Shown here: positions 1 to 8,294 of the stretch, piece after piece
How the letters are laid out: each line of letters starts with the position of its first letter
Numbering within the stretch: position 1 is the first letter of the stretch
NCBI RefSeq assembly: GCF_011040385.1
Contig: NZ_JAAIKB010000001.1
Coordinates: 310,001-374,000 of the forward strand
Direction of reading: 5' to 3'
Length of the DNA: 64,000 bases
Source of the DNA: Falsiroseomonas algicola
GTDB taxonomy: Bacteria; Pseudomonadota; Alphaproteobacteria; Acetobacterales; Acetobacteraceae
Translations under genes and position numbers: made by a program
The notes under the pieces: generated by a model
Databases searched by the model: none
What the model was told of the DNA's origin: nothing
The model's input: only the letters and a program-made list of their open reading frames with translations

Positions 1-195
1 CCGCTGTTTGCCGCGGCCATCCTGGGGGGCATCGGCAGCGTCTGGGGGGCCGTCGCGGGCGGGCTGATCGTGGGGCTGGCGGAGAGCTTCTCCGTGCCGC
101 TCTTCGGCGCGGAATACCGGCTGGCGACCGCCTTCCTGGTGCTGATCGCGATCCTGCTGCTGCGGCCGCGCGGGCTGTTCGGGGAGAAGGCGTGA
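1..195 (+). CDS. livH: Branched-chain amino acid-type ABC transporter permease LivH, C-terminal fragment
   Basis: Only the last 64 codons lie in the window; the gene begins upstream. The fragment ends in the typical permease tail, a hydrophobic segment followed by LLLRPRGLFGEKA, which is characteristic of LivH/LivM inner-membrane permeases of the HAAT family. It overlaps the ATG of the following livM by one base (TGATG), so the two are probably translationally coupled. LivH normally pairs with LivM as the membrane channel for branched-chain amino acids, amides, urea or aromatic acids; the substrate cannot be read from this piece. Family assignment is confident, substrate unknown. Confidence 0.88.
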   Translation, partial: PLFAAAILGGIGSVWGAVAGGLIVGLAESFSVPLFGAEYRLATAFLVLIAILLLRPRGLFGEKA

Positions 196-1169
196 TGGAT
201 GCGTGGTCGCTGCTCTCCTACCTCGCCTTCTTCAGCGTCTTCGCCGGCATCTTCGCCGTCATGGCGCTGGGGCTGAACCTGCAATGGGGGTTCACCGGGC
301 TGTTCAATGTGGGCGTCGCGGGCTTCGTCGCGATCGGGGCCTATACCTCCGCCCTGCTGACCGGCGCGCCCGATGCCGAGCGCTTCGGCGGCTTCGGGCT
401 GCCGGTGCTGGTGGGGTGGCTGGGCGCCATGGGGCTGGCGGGAATCGCCGCCTTCATCGTCGGCGTCGCCGCGCTGCGGCTGCGGGAGGATTACCTGGCC
501 ATTACCACCTTCGGCATCGCGGTGACGATCCAGCTGGTGGCGCTGAACGCGACCTGGCTGACGGGCGGGCCCTTCGGCATCCAGTCCATCCCGAAGCCGC
601 TGGCGGGGTGGCTCGGCACGGGCCTCGCCTGGAACCTCGCCTACCTCGCGATCGTGCTGGCGGTGTTGGGCCTGATGTGGTGGGGGCTGGAGAGGCTGGT
701 GGCCTCCCCCTGGGGACGCGTGCTGCGTTCCATACGTGAAGATGAGGCGGCGGCGGCGTCCCTCGGCAAGCGGGCGGCGGCGTTCCGGCTGCAGAGCTTC
801 GTCATGGGCTGCATGGTGATGGGATTGGGCGGCGCGCTCTACGCGCATTTCGTCGGCTACATCGCGCCGGAGGATTTTCTCCCGATCCTCACCTTCCAGA
901 TCTGGGCGATGCTCATCGTGGGGGGATCGGGCAACAATGCCGGCGCGGTGCTCGGCGCCGTGCTGGTCTGGGCGATCTGGACCGTCAGCGGCGGCGCACT
1001 GCGGGAAATGCTGCCGGCGGCGGAGCAGGCGCGCGGCGCGGCGCTGCAGGTGGTGCTGATCGGCGTGCTGATCGCCGTCATCCTGGTGGTGCGGCCGCGC
1101 GGGCTGCTGGGGGAGCGCGCGACGGTGTCGCGCCATGCGGGCGTCAGCCCGCCGCCTTCAGCGCCCTGA
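195..1169 (+). CDS. livM: Branched-chain amino acid-type ABC transporter permease LivM
   Basis: This is an integral inner-membrane permease of about 324 residues with roughly eight to ten hydrophobic segments. The LivM hallmark region (GLNLQWGFTGLFNVGVAGF) is near the N-terminus and the RPRGLLGE tail is at the C-terminus. I chose the ATG overlapping the livH stop; a GTG directly before it is also possible. It would form a heterodimeric channel with LivH. No ATPase or binding-protein gene follows here, so those must lie upstream of the window or be supplied elsewhere. Its last 26 bases overlap the end of the opposite-strand gene. Confidence 0.9.
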   Translation: MDAWSLLSYLAFFSVFAGIFAVMALGLNLQWGFTGLFNVGVAGFVAIGAYTSALLTGAPDAERFGGFGLPVLVGWLGAMGLAGIAAFIVGVAALRLREDYLAITTFGIAVTIQLVALNATWLTGGPFGIQSIPKPLAGWLGTGLAWNLAYLAIVLAVLGLMWWGLERLVASPWGRVLRSIREDEAAAASLGKRAAAFRLQSFVMGCMVMGLGGALYAHFVGYIAPEDFLPILTFQIWAMLIVGGSGNNAGAVLGAVLVWAIWTVSGGALREMLPAAEQARGAALQVVLIGVLIAVILVVRPRGLLGERATVSRHAGVSPPPSAP

Positions 1170-1587
1170 GCGGCAGGTCCCGGCCCAGCGCCGCCAGGTC
1201 GTTCACCAGCATCACCGCCGCCGGGCCTTCCTGCTCCGGCACCTGGCGCACCATGGCGGCGAGCCAGACGACGCGGCCGGGGATGGTGGCGGCGAAGGGG
1301 ATCGGCGCCGGCTGGTCCATCAGCGCCTCCTCCCGCGCCAGGATCGCGCGGTCGTCGCAGGCGCCGTCGATCTCGGCGCGGGCGATCGCAGCCAGGGCAA
1401 GGATCTCCGCGCGCGCCGCGCCGGGCGGCAGGGCTTCGTCCAGCAGGTCGAGGCAGGCATGGAGGAAGGCGCGCAGCGCGGCATCGGGATCTCGCTTGGC
1501 CACGGCCTCCACCGCATCCAGCAGGGCCAGCGGATCGGTGCCGAAGAAGGCCAGGCGCTGCGCAATGGCGGCGACCCAGTCGCGCAT
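1144..1587 (-). CDS. Hypothetical alanine-rich helical protein
   Basis: This is a predicted soluble protein of about 147 residues starting at MRDWVAAIAQRLAFFG. It is almost entirely amphipathic alpha-helical, rich in Ala, Leu, Asp and Arg, and has no signal peptide, membrane segment or motif that I recognise. Longer in-frame starts exist upstream, but the chosen ATG begins the compositionally regular part. It converges on livM with a 26-bp overlap and lies divergent from the beta-keto acid cleavage gene. Function unknown. Confidence 0.5.
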   Translation of the reverse strand: MRDWVAAIAQRLAFFGTDPLALLDAVEAVAKRDPDAALRAFLHACLDLLDEALPPGAARAEILALAAIARAEIDGACDDRAILAREEALMDQPAPIPFAATIPGRVVWLAAMVRQVPEQEGPAAVMLVNDLAALGRDLPLRALKAAG

Positions 1588-1721
1588 GACGGTGCCTCGT
1601 TTCGCTTTCGGCAAAATGGCACGCGGCGGCGGGAGCGCCAAGCTTGCCATCGTTTCCGTATGGACTAACCGGTACATACATGACTAGGATCGGGGCGAAT
1701 AACGGAGGAAGCGGCGCCCCG

Positions 1722-2573
1722 ATGACGCCAGACATGACGCCCGAGCCCTGCATCATCGCGGTCGCCATCACGGGATCCGTGCCGCGGAAGAAGGACAATC
1801 CGGCGCTGCCGGTGACCACAGCGGAGCAGATCGAGAGCACCCATGCGGCCTATGAGGCCGGCGCGAGCCTGGTGCATGTGCATGTCCGCAATGCCGATGA
1901 GACGCCGAGTTCGGACCCCGAGAAATTCGCGGCCTTCCAGGAGGGCATCCGCAGGCACTGCCCCGACATCATCGTGCAGTTCTCGACCGGCGGCCGCGGG
2001 CGGGCGCTGGAGGCGCGGGGCGCGATGCTGCACCTCAGGCCGGACATGGCGTCGCTCGCGACGGGCAGCGTGAACTTCCCGACCATCGTCTATGAGAACC
2101 CGCCGGATTTCGTGCGGAACCTCGCGACGACGATGCGTGACCTCGGCGTGCGGCCGGAGATCGAGGTCTTCGACCTGGCGATGCTGTTCAACACCGCCGA
2201 CCTGGTGGCGGAGGGGTTGATCCTCCCACGGCCGCATGTGCAGTTCGTGATGGGCGTGAAGCACGCCCTGCCCGCGCGGCGCGACGTGCTGGAATTCGAG
2301 GTCGCGAAGCTGCGCGAGCTGCTGCCCGGCGCGACCTGGACCGCCGCCGGCATCGGCCGCCACCAGTTCGAGGTCGCGCGCTGGGCGCTGGAGATGGGCG
2401 GCCACACGCGGACGGGGCTCGAGGACAATATCCGCATGGACCGCACCACGCTGGCGCCATCGAACGCCGCGCTGGTCAGGCATGTCGCGGCGATGGCCGC
2501 GGACCACGGAAGGCCCGTCGCCACCGCGAAACAGGCGCGGGCGATGCTGGGGCTGAAGGAGAGCATGGCATGA
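1722..2573 (+). CDS. Beta-keto acid cleavage enzyme (BKACE, formerly DUF849)
   Basis: This protein of about 283 residues belongs to the zinc-dependent BKACE family, which condenses a beta-keto acid with acetyl-CoA to give acetoacetate and an acyl-CoA. Visible hallmarks are [17 protein letters not shown] at the start, [18 protein letters not shown] with two His matching metal ligands, [20 protein letters not shown] and the [10 protein letters not shown]-like segment. The ATG at 1722 has GGAGGA 13 bases upstream; earlier starts would add a non-conserved leader. Its end overlaps pcaH by ATGA, suggesting an operon in which it processes a beta-keto product or an unrelated acid. Substrate unknown. 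Confidence 0.9.
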   Translation: MTPDMTPEPCIIAVAITGSVPRKKDNPALPVTTAEQIESTHAAYEAGASLVHVHVRNADETPSSDPEKFAAFQEGIRRHCPDIIVQFSTGGRGRALEARGAMLHLRPDMASLATGSVNFPTIVYENPPDFVRNLATTMRDLGVRPEIEVFDLAMLFNTADLVAEGLILPRPHVQFVMGVKHALPARRDVLEFEVAKLRELLPGATWTAAGIGRHQFEVARWALEMGGHTRTGLEDNIRMDRTTLAPSNAALVRHVAAMAADHGRPVATAKQARAMLGLKESMA

Positions 2574-3286
2574 ACGAGTTCATCCCAAGGGACCGGGACC
2601 AGCATCCCCCGGCGGTGACGCCGATCTACAAGACCAGCGTGCTGCGCGGCCCGCACCGCCCGCTGATCTCGCTGCAGAACTCGCTCAGCGAGGTCACGGG
2701 GCCGGTCTTCGGGCATGGCGATATCGGGCCGCTGGATAACGACCTGATCCTGAACTACGCCAAGACGGGCCAGCCGATCGGGGAGCGGATCATCATGCAT
2801 GGCCGCGTGCTGGATGGCAGCGGGCGGCCGGTGCCGGGCGTGCTGGTGGAGTTCTGGCAGGCGAATGCCGGCGGCCGCTACAGGCACCGCAACGACACCT
2901 ATGTGGCGCCGATCGATCCCAATTTCGGCGGCTGCGGCCGCACCATCACCGATGCCGAGGGGCGCTACGCCTTCCGCACCGTCAAGCCGGGCCCCTACCC
3001 CTATCGCAACCGGGGCAATGACTGGCGGCCGGCGCATATCCATTTCTCGGTGTTCGGGACGGGATTCGCGCAGCGCCTGATCACGCAGAACTACTTCGAG
3101 GGCGATCCGCTGATCGCGCGCGACAGCATCCTCGGCACCATCCCGGACCAGGCAGCGCGCGAAAGGCTCGTGGCGAAGCTCGACCTGGATGCGGCGGTGC
3201 CGCTGGATACGCTGGCCTATCGCTGGGACATCGTGCTGCGCGGCAGCCGCTCCACGCTGTTCGAGAACAAGCTGGAAGGGAATTGA
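2570..3286 (+). CDS. pcaH: Protocatechuate 3,4-dioxygenase, beta subunit
   Basis: This is the catalytic subunit of the Fe(III) intradiol dioxygenase that opens protocatechuate to 3-carboxy-cis,cis-muconate. The 238-residue length matches the family. The iron ligands are recognisable: Tyr104 in [11 protein letters not shown], Tyr143 in KPGPYPYRN, and His156 and His158 in RPAHIHF, with the same 39, 52 and 54 residue spacings as in Pseudomonas PcaH. It overlaps the preceding gene by 4 bp and is followed after 4 bp by pcaG. The enzyme should be cytoplasmic and work as an (alpha-beta)n complex. The rest of the beta-ketoadipate pathway is not in this window. Confidence 0.96.
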   Translation: MNEFIPRDRDQHPPAVTPIYKTSVLRGPHRPLISLQNSLSEVTGPVFGHGDIGPLDNDLILNYAKTGQPIGERIIMHGRVLDGSGRPVPGVLVEFWQANAGGRYRHRNDTYVAPIDPNFGGCGRTITDAEGRYAFRTVKPGPYPYRNRGNDWRPAHIHFSVFGTGFAQRLITQNYFEGDPLIARDSILGTIPDQAARERLVAKLDLDAAVPLDTLAYRWDIVLRGSRSTLFENKLEGN

Positions 3287-3290
3287 GGCG

Positions 3291-3899
3291 ATGTTCACCC
3301 CCAACGCCCTCGGCTATCTCGCCGAAACCCCGTCCCAGACCGCCGGGCCCTATGTGCATATCGGGCTGATTCCGAAGCAGGCCGGCTTCGACATCTTCTC
3401 GAACAACCTCGGTGAGTCGCCGATCGGCGCGGACACGCCTGGCGAGCGCATCCGGATCGAGGGCCGCATCTTCGACGGCACCGGTGCGCCCGTGCGCGAT
3501 GCGCTGGTGGAGTCCTGGCAGGCGGATGCGGAAGGCCGCTACCACGCGACGCCGACCGCGGATGGCTTCCGCGGCTGGGCGCGGACGGGCACGGATTTCG
3601 AGAGCGGGCTCTGGGCCATCGAGACGGTGAAGCCCGGGCGCGTGCCGGGCCGCCATGGCCACAAGCGCATGGCGCCGCACATCTCGCTCTGGATCGTCGC
3701 GCGCGGCATCAATATCGGCCTCTCGACGCGGCTCTATTTCGGCGATGAGGAAGCCGCGAATGCGGAGGACCCGGTGCTGCGCATCATCGAGCAGCCGGCG
3801 CGGCGCCAGACGCTGATCGCGCGGCGGGAAGCGCCGGGGCACTACGTGCTGGACATCCACCTGCAGGGCGAGAACGAGACGGTGTTCTTCGATATCTGA
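3291..3899 (+). CDS. pcaG: Protocatechuate 3,4-dioxygenase, alpha subunit
   Basis: This 202-residue partner of PcaH begins with the typical segment ETPSQTAGPYVHIGL and ends with LQGENETVFFDI, both family hallmarks. MAPHISLWIVARGINI corresponds to the region equivalent to the metal site, which is non-catalytic in alpha subunits. The ATG sits four bases after the pcaH stop, consistent with coupled translation and equimolar assembly. It is followed by a run of hairpins that may end the transcript. I am very confident of identity. Confidence 0.96.
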   Translation: MFTPNALGYLAETPSQTAGPYVHIGLIPKQAGFDIFSNNLGESPIGADTPGERIRIEGRIFDGTGAPVRDALVESWQADAEGRYHATPTADGFRGWARTGTDFESGLWAIETVKPGRVPGRHGHKRMAPHISLWIVARGINIGLSTRLYFGDEEAANAEDPVLRIIEQPARRQTLIARREAPGHYVLDIHLQGENETVFFDI

Positions 3900-3920
3900 T
3901 CATGCCCTCAAGCGCCGGAC

Positions 3921-4020
3921 GGCCGCATCCGCGGCCTTGGCTCGCCGCATAGGCGGCGGGCGCCGTTCGGCGCCTCGGCCCGCGCTGCGGGCCGCCTGTC
4001 TTGGGGGCGCCTTGCCCCCC
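3921..4020. repeat. Run of five consecutive GC-rich stem-loops (REP-like mosaic)
   Basis: Five perfect inverted repeats follow each other almost without gaps: GGCCGC/GCGGCC (3921-3936), CGCCGC/GCGGCG (3943-3958), GGCGCCG/CGGCGCC (3959-3974), GGCCCGC/GCGGGCC (3977-3993) and GGGGGC/GCCCCC (4003-4019). Loops are 2 to 5 bases. The region lies between pcaG and the next coding start. It resembles a dispersed extragenic palindromic element, and could stop or protect the upstream transcript. Confidence 0.75.
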
Positions 4021-4065
4021 TCTCCCACCCTCCGCATGATCGCCGCAACCACGGAGCCGGCGATC

Positions 4066-5100
4066 ATGCAACGCGAGACCATCCTCATCACCTCCCCGCT
4101 CGAAGCCGAGCATGTCGCGCGGCTCGCCGCCTTCGCGCCGGATCGCGTGGAGGTGCTCTACGAGCCCGACCTGCTCGCCACCACGCGCTACCGCAACGAC
4201 CACAAGGGCCATCCGCTGACGCGCACGCCGGAACAGCAGGCGCGATGGGAGGCGCTGCTGCCGCGCACGACCATCGCCTTCGACCTGCCATCCGCAGCCG
4301 AACTCGCGATGATGCCGAAGCTGCGCTGGATCCAGACCACCAGCACGGGCGTCGGCCAGGCGGTGGCGAAGCTCGGGCTCATCGACAGCCCGGTCATCGT
4401 GACCACCGCGCGCGGCGTGCATGCGCAGCCGCTGGCGGAATTCGTCTTCATGGCGCTGCTCGCGCATTTCCGGCAGCTCGACTACCTGCGTGCGGAGCAG
4501 CGCGCGCATCGCTGGCTGCGCATCTGCGGGCAGGAGATTGCGGGGCGGACGCTGGTGATCCTCGGCGCCGGCGACCTGGCACGGGGCAGCGCGCGCATCG
4601 CCAAGGCGCTCGACATGCATGTCGTCGCCATCGCCCGCAATCCCGGCCTGGTGCGCGAACATGGCGCGCTGTTCGATGAGGTGCTGCCGAACTCGGCGCT
4701 GCATGAGGCGCTGGGCCGCGCCGATGCGGCGGTGCTGACCGTGCCGCATACGCCGGAGACGGAGCGCATGATCGACGCCGCCGCCATCGCCGCCATGAAG
4801 CCCGGCATCGCGCTGGTGAACATCGCCCGCGGCCAGGTGGTGGACGAGCAGGCGATGATCGAGGCACTGCGCCGCGGCCACATCGCCTTCGCCGCGCTGG
4901 ACGTGACGGAGGTGGAGCCGCTGCCCGAGGAAAGCCCGCTCTGGGACATGCCGAATGTGCTGATCAGCCCGCATTCCGCCAGCACGGTGGCGGGCGAGAA
5001 CGCACGGATCACCGACATCTTCCTGCACAATCTCGGCCTGTGGCTGGAGGGGAAGCCGGAGGCGATGCGCAACCTGCTGGACAAGCCGCGGCTGTATTGA
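4066..5100 (+). CDS. D-2-hydroxyacid dehydrogenase (NAD-binding, PGDH/GhrA-like)
   Basis: This cytoplasmic oxidoreductase of about 344 residues would interconvert a D-2-hydroxy acid and a 2-oxo acid. It shows the bilobal pattern of the family: an N-terminal catalytic half, a Rossmann segment VILGAGDLARGSARIAKALD, then TVPHTPETERMIDA, the catalytic Arg in NIARGQVVDEQAM, Glu in ALDVTEVEPLPEESPLW and His in ISPHSA. I chose the ATG at 4066 because the codons before it continue into the hairpin array; an ATG at 4036 is possible. It ends 3 bp from the opposing dioxygenase gene. Substrate not predictable. Confidence 0.9.
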   Translation: MQRETILITSPLEAEHVARLAAFAPDRVEVLYEPDLLATTRYRNDHKGHPLTRTPEQQARWEALLPRTTIAFDLPSAAELAMMPKLRWIQTTSTGVGQAVAKLGLIDSPVIVTTARGVHAQPLAEFVFMALLAHFRQLDYLRAEQRAHRWLRICGQEIAGRTLVILGAGDLARGSARIAKALDMHVVAIARNPGLVREHGALFDEVLPNSALHEALGRADAAVLTVPHTPETERMIDAAAIAAMKPGIALVNIARGQVVDEQAMIEALRRGHIAFAALDVTEVEPLPEESPLWDMPNVLISPHSASTVAGENARITDIFLHNLGLWLEGKPEAMRNLLDKPRLY

Positions 5101-5103
5101 GCT

Positions 5104-5946
5104 TCAGGCCAGCAGCGGCACCTCCCCTTCCAGCGTCGTGCGGTGCATGCGGCGCGTGTAGCGGGCGCTGTCGAAGGGGGTGGCGCAGTGCTGCGTCACG
5201 CGGTTGTCCCACAGCACGCCATCGCCCGGCCGCCAGGCGTGGCGGTATATGCGCGCCGGATCCTGCGCATGGGCCAGCAGGCGCGCGATCAGTGCCTCGC
5301 CTTCCGCCTGCGCCATGCCCTCGATCTCCACCGCCCAGCGGCCGATGTAGAGCGCGACGCGGCCGCTGGTCGGGTGGCGGCGGGCGATGGGGTGCCAGAC
5401 ATCGGGGCGATCGCGAAGCTGCTGGTCCGTCAACGGCGGCAGATGCGGGTAGTGCACGTGATGCAGCGCGGCGCGGCTGAAACGGGCTCGACGGCCGCGC
5501 AGCAGGGCCTTCGTCGCGTCATCCAGCGCATCCCAGGCCGCGACCATGTCGGCGAAGAGCGTGTCGCCGCGCTCGGGCGGCACCTGCACGGCGACGAGGA
5601 AGGAGCCCGCATTGGGGATGGCCTTGTCCTCCCCATCGCTGTGGAAGCCCATGCCGGCGTCCCGCATGCCGACCGGCTTGCCCTCCTCCGTCGCGTTGCC
5701 GACGACGAAGATCTCGGGGTGGCCATCGAGGTTGTATTGCGGCGGCTGCATGATGTGCAGCGGGCCGAGGCGCCGCGTGAAGGCGATCTGCTGCGCGGGC
5801 GTCGGCGCGATGTCGCGGAAGACGAGGATGGAGTGCCGCGCCCAGCCCTGCTCCACCGCTTCGAAATCGGCATCGCTGAGTTCGAGCGACGGCGGCGCGC
5901 CCAGCACCTCCGCCCCGAAGGGCTGCATCGGCCTGATGGTGAGCAT
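5104..5946 (-). CDS. TauD/TfdA-family Fe(II)/2-oxoglutarate dioxygenase
   Basis: This cytoplasmic non-haem iron oxygenase has about 280 residues. The facial triad is visible as His102 and Asp104 in FHSDGED and His253 in TQHCATPF, with the 2-oxoglutarate-binding Arg near 265 in YTRRMHRTT. Such enzymes hydroxylate small acids, sulfonates or herbicide-like ethers; the substrate is unknown. The ATG at 5946 has GGGAGG upstream. An earlier ATG at 5976 overlaps the MFS stop by ATGA and would add ten residues, so start choice is not certain. It is probably co-transcribed with the MFS gene. Confidence 0.9.
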   Translation of the reverse strand: MLTIRPMQPFGAEVLGAPPSLELSDADFEAVEQGWARHSILVFRDIAPTPAQQIAFTRRLGPLHIMQPPQYNLDGHPEIFVVGNATEEGKPVGMRDAGMGFHSDGEDKAIPNAGSFLVAVQVPPERGDTLFADMVAAWDALDDATKALLRGRRARFSRAALHHVHYPHLPPLTDQQLRDRPDVWHPIARRHPTSGRVALYIGRWAVEIEGMAQAEGEALIARLLAHAQDPARIYRHAWRPGDGVLWDNRVTQHCATPFDSARYTRRMHRTTLEGEVPLLA

Positions 5947-5972
5947 CGCGTTCCCTCCCGTCGTGTCCCTGA

Positions 5973-7166
5973 TCATGACGTGCGTCGCCCCGCCAGCGCC
6001 AGCACCGCGCCCAGCACGCCGAAGCCCGCCGCCAGCGGCGCGAAGCCGGCGAAGCCCAGGGTCGCGATGACCAGCCCGCCGAGCGAGGCCGCGAAGAGCC
6101 AGCCGAAGGAGGCGCTGGTGACATTCAGGCCGAGCACGGTGCCGCGCACCTCATCCGGCACATTGGCCAGCGCCGCCATCAGGCTTGGTCGCGCCACGGC
6201 GGCGCAGAAGACGAAGGCGAAGCCGAGCGCGACGGACCCCGCCATGCCGCCCGTCCAGAGGAAGAGCGGCACCGCGATGGCGGAGGCCGCCAGCATGGCG
6301 CCGGCGAAGGTCACGCGCCGGTCCGGCAGCCGGTCCGCCAGCTGCCCGCCGGCGATGGTGCCGAGGATGGTGCCGAGCGCGAAGATGGCGAGTGGCAGCG
6401 CCAGCGTCGGCAGCGGTGCCTGGTAGGTCGCCTGCAGGAAGGTGGCGAAGAAGACGACGGCCAGGCCGTAGCAGCTGCGCTCCGCCACCCCCATCGCCAG
6501 CAGCCGCAGCACCAGCGGCGTCATCGCCGCGCGGTAGCCACCCGCCGGCTTGCGCCCGCCCGGCGGTGCCGGGGCGGGGCGGCTGGTGGTGGCGAAGAGG
6601 CCAGCCGCCGCCAGCAGCGTGACGGCGGCGACGCACCAGTTCACGCCCCGCCAGCCGATGGCGCCACCGATCCAGGCCGCGGCGGGCACGCCGAGGAGCA
6701 GCGCCAGCGACTGGCCGGAGATCACCCAGCCCAGTGCCCGGCCGCGCTGCCGGTCCGGCACGCGGGCCGAGACCTCCGCCATCAGCGCCCCCGTCGCCGT
6801 GCCGGCGGAGGCGCCGGCGAGGGTGGCGAAGACAGCGACGCCCAGGAAGCTGCCCGATGCCGCCACGCCCATGGTGCCCAGCGCCAGGCCGACCGGCCCC
6901 AGGACCAGGAACGGCCGGCGCCCGAAGCGGTCCGACAGCGCCCCCGCCGCGAGGGAGGAGGCGCCCCAGGCCACCGAGGTGAAGGCCATGACATTGGCCG
7001 TCAGCGTCAGGCTCGTCGCCAGGTCGCGCGACATGTCCAGCAGGAAGGGCGCGCGCGTCGTGCCGCTGGCGGAGGCCGCGAACATGGCGAGGCATGCCGC
7101 GGCGATCAGCGCCCAGGGAAAGGGCGCGGGCGCGTTCAGCGATGCAGCCCCTGCGCCGCCAGCCAA
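5973..7166 (-). CDS. Major facilitator superfamily transporter
   Basis: This 397-residue inner-membrane transporter has about twelve hydrophobic segments. The MFS motif A (DRFGRRPF) lies between the second and third segments and a related loop DRLPDRR between the eighth and ninth. The start used is TTG at 7166; no ATG fits before the first membrane segment. The first 31 bases overlap the end of the hydrolase gene. Placement between an exported hydrolase and a dioxygenase suggests uptake or efflux of a small organic acid, but the substrate is not determined. Confidence 0.85.
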   Translation of the reverse strand: MAGGAGAASLNAPAPFPWALIAAACLAMFAASASGTTRAPFLLDMSRDLATSLTLTANVMAFTSVAWGASSLAAGALSDRFGRRPFLVLGPVGLALGTMGVAASGSFLGVAVFATLAGASAGTATGALMAEVSARVPDRQRGRALGWVISGQSLALLLGVPAAAWIGGAIGWRGVNWCVAAVTLLAAAGLFATTSRPAPAPPGGRKPAGGYRAAMTPLVLRLLAMGVAERSCYGLAVVFFATFLQATYQAPLPTLALPLAIFALGTILGTIAGGQLADRLPDRRVTFAGAMLAASAIAVPLFLWTGGMAGSVALGFAFVFCAAVARPSLMAALANVPDEVRGTVLGLNVTSASFGWLFAASLGGLVIATLGFAGFAPLAAGFGVLGAVLALAGRRTS

Positions 7167-8170
7167 TCCTGGATCAGGCCCGCGACCTCATCCCCGTTGC
7201 GGTCCATCATCACCATGTGGCTGTTGCCGCGGATGCCGCGCGACGGCAGGTCCACATCCTCCACCGTGCCGCCGGCTTCCCGCACCGCGGCGGAGAAGCG
7301 GCGGGCATTGGTGCGGATGACGGACCAGCGCGGATCGGCATCCACATAGTCGCCATAGACGAGAAGCTGCGGGATGGCGCGGAGCTTGGCGGCTTCCGCC
7401 ATCACGCCCGTGCCGGCGGGTTCCACCAGGACAAGTGCGCGGAACAGGTCCGGCCGCCGCTGCGCCACCTGCCAGGCGAAGGCGCCGCCCTGGCTGTGGG
7501 CGATGACCACGGAAGGCCCGGTGCGTTCCAGCAGCGCGATATAGGCGGCGATGACGTCCTCATCCGTCTCCAGGTAGCGGGCCACCACCTGGCGCATGAA
7601 GTTCATGTAGCTGGCGGCGTCCGTCGGGAACTGGTTGCCCGGCAGCACGGTGCCGCGGGCGTGGGACCCCGCGCCATCGCCGATGCGGAAACGCTCCCAC
7701 GGATTGGCGGTCGGCAGATGCAGCGGCGGCGGGTAGATCTCCGGCACCATGGCGGCGCCGCTGCGGCCACGCTCCACGGCATCCGTCACATAGGTGGTCC
7801 AGCCGCGGCGGAGGAAGAAGTGCTCCCAGCCCTCACGGCCGTCCGGCGTGTTCTCATAGGTCACGCCCGTGAGGTAGGCGCCGTGCCAGAGCATCATCGG
7901 CGCGGTGCCGCGCTGCGTCGCGGGCACCATGAAGCGGGCATACATCTGGCCCACGACATGCGTGCCGTTGGGGTCGATGCGCAGCGGCGCGCCGCCGACC
8001 GTCGGCAGGTATTCCCGCACCGGGCGGCCCGACAGCTCCACGAGTCGCCCGCCCACATGGAAGGAGCCGAATCGCTCCAGCGTGATGGGGCCCGTCACCT
8101 GCGCCTCGGCGGCGCCCGCCGCCAGCATCGCGGCGCCGATCGCCAGCACGCGCCATCCCGTGATCCTCAT
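7136..8170 (-). CDS. Exported alpha/beta-hydrolase
   Basis: A signal peptide (MRITGWRVLAIGAAMLAAGAAEAQ) precedes an alpha/beta-hydrolase fold, 344 residues in all. The nucleophile elbow AHSQGG and a C-terminal catalytic His in GNSHMVMMDRNGD are visible. The N-terminal half carries LWHGAYLTG and YVTDAVERGRSG, as seen in exported esterase-like proteins. The ATG at 8170 is preceded by GGAAGG. It should act in the periplasm on an ester or lactone and is followed by the MFS and dioxygenase genes on the same strand. It is divergent from the TctC-type binding protein gene. Confidence 0.85.
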   Translation of the reverse strand: MRITGWRVLAIGAAMLAAGAAEAQVTGPITLERFGSFHVGGRLVELSGRPVREYLPTVGGAPLRIDPNGTHVVGQMYARFMVPATQRGTAPMMLWHGAYLTGVTYENTPDGREGWEHFFLRRGWTTYVTDAVERGRSGAAMVPEIYPPPLHLPTANPWERFRIGDGAGSHARGTVLPGNQFPTDAASYMNFMRQVVARYLETDEDVIAAYIALLERTGPSVVIAHSQGGAFAWQVAQRRPDLFRALVLVEPAGTGVMAEAAKLRAIPQLLVYGDYVDADPRWSVIRTNARRFSAAVREAGGTVEDVDLPSRGIRGNSHMVMMDRNGDEVAGLIQDWLAAQGLHR

Positions 8171-8294
8171 GCCTTCGCTTCCTTCCCCGAATGCGTGGCG
8201 CCACCATCCACCCGGCGGCGCAGGCTGGGAAGCCGGGGGTTGGCCGATACGGGCCGCGGCGCGACACTGCGCCGATACCGAGGAGGGAACACCC

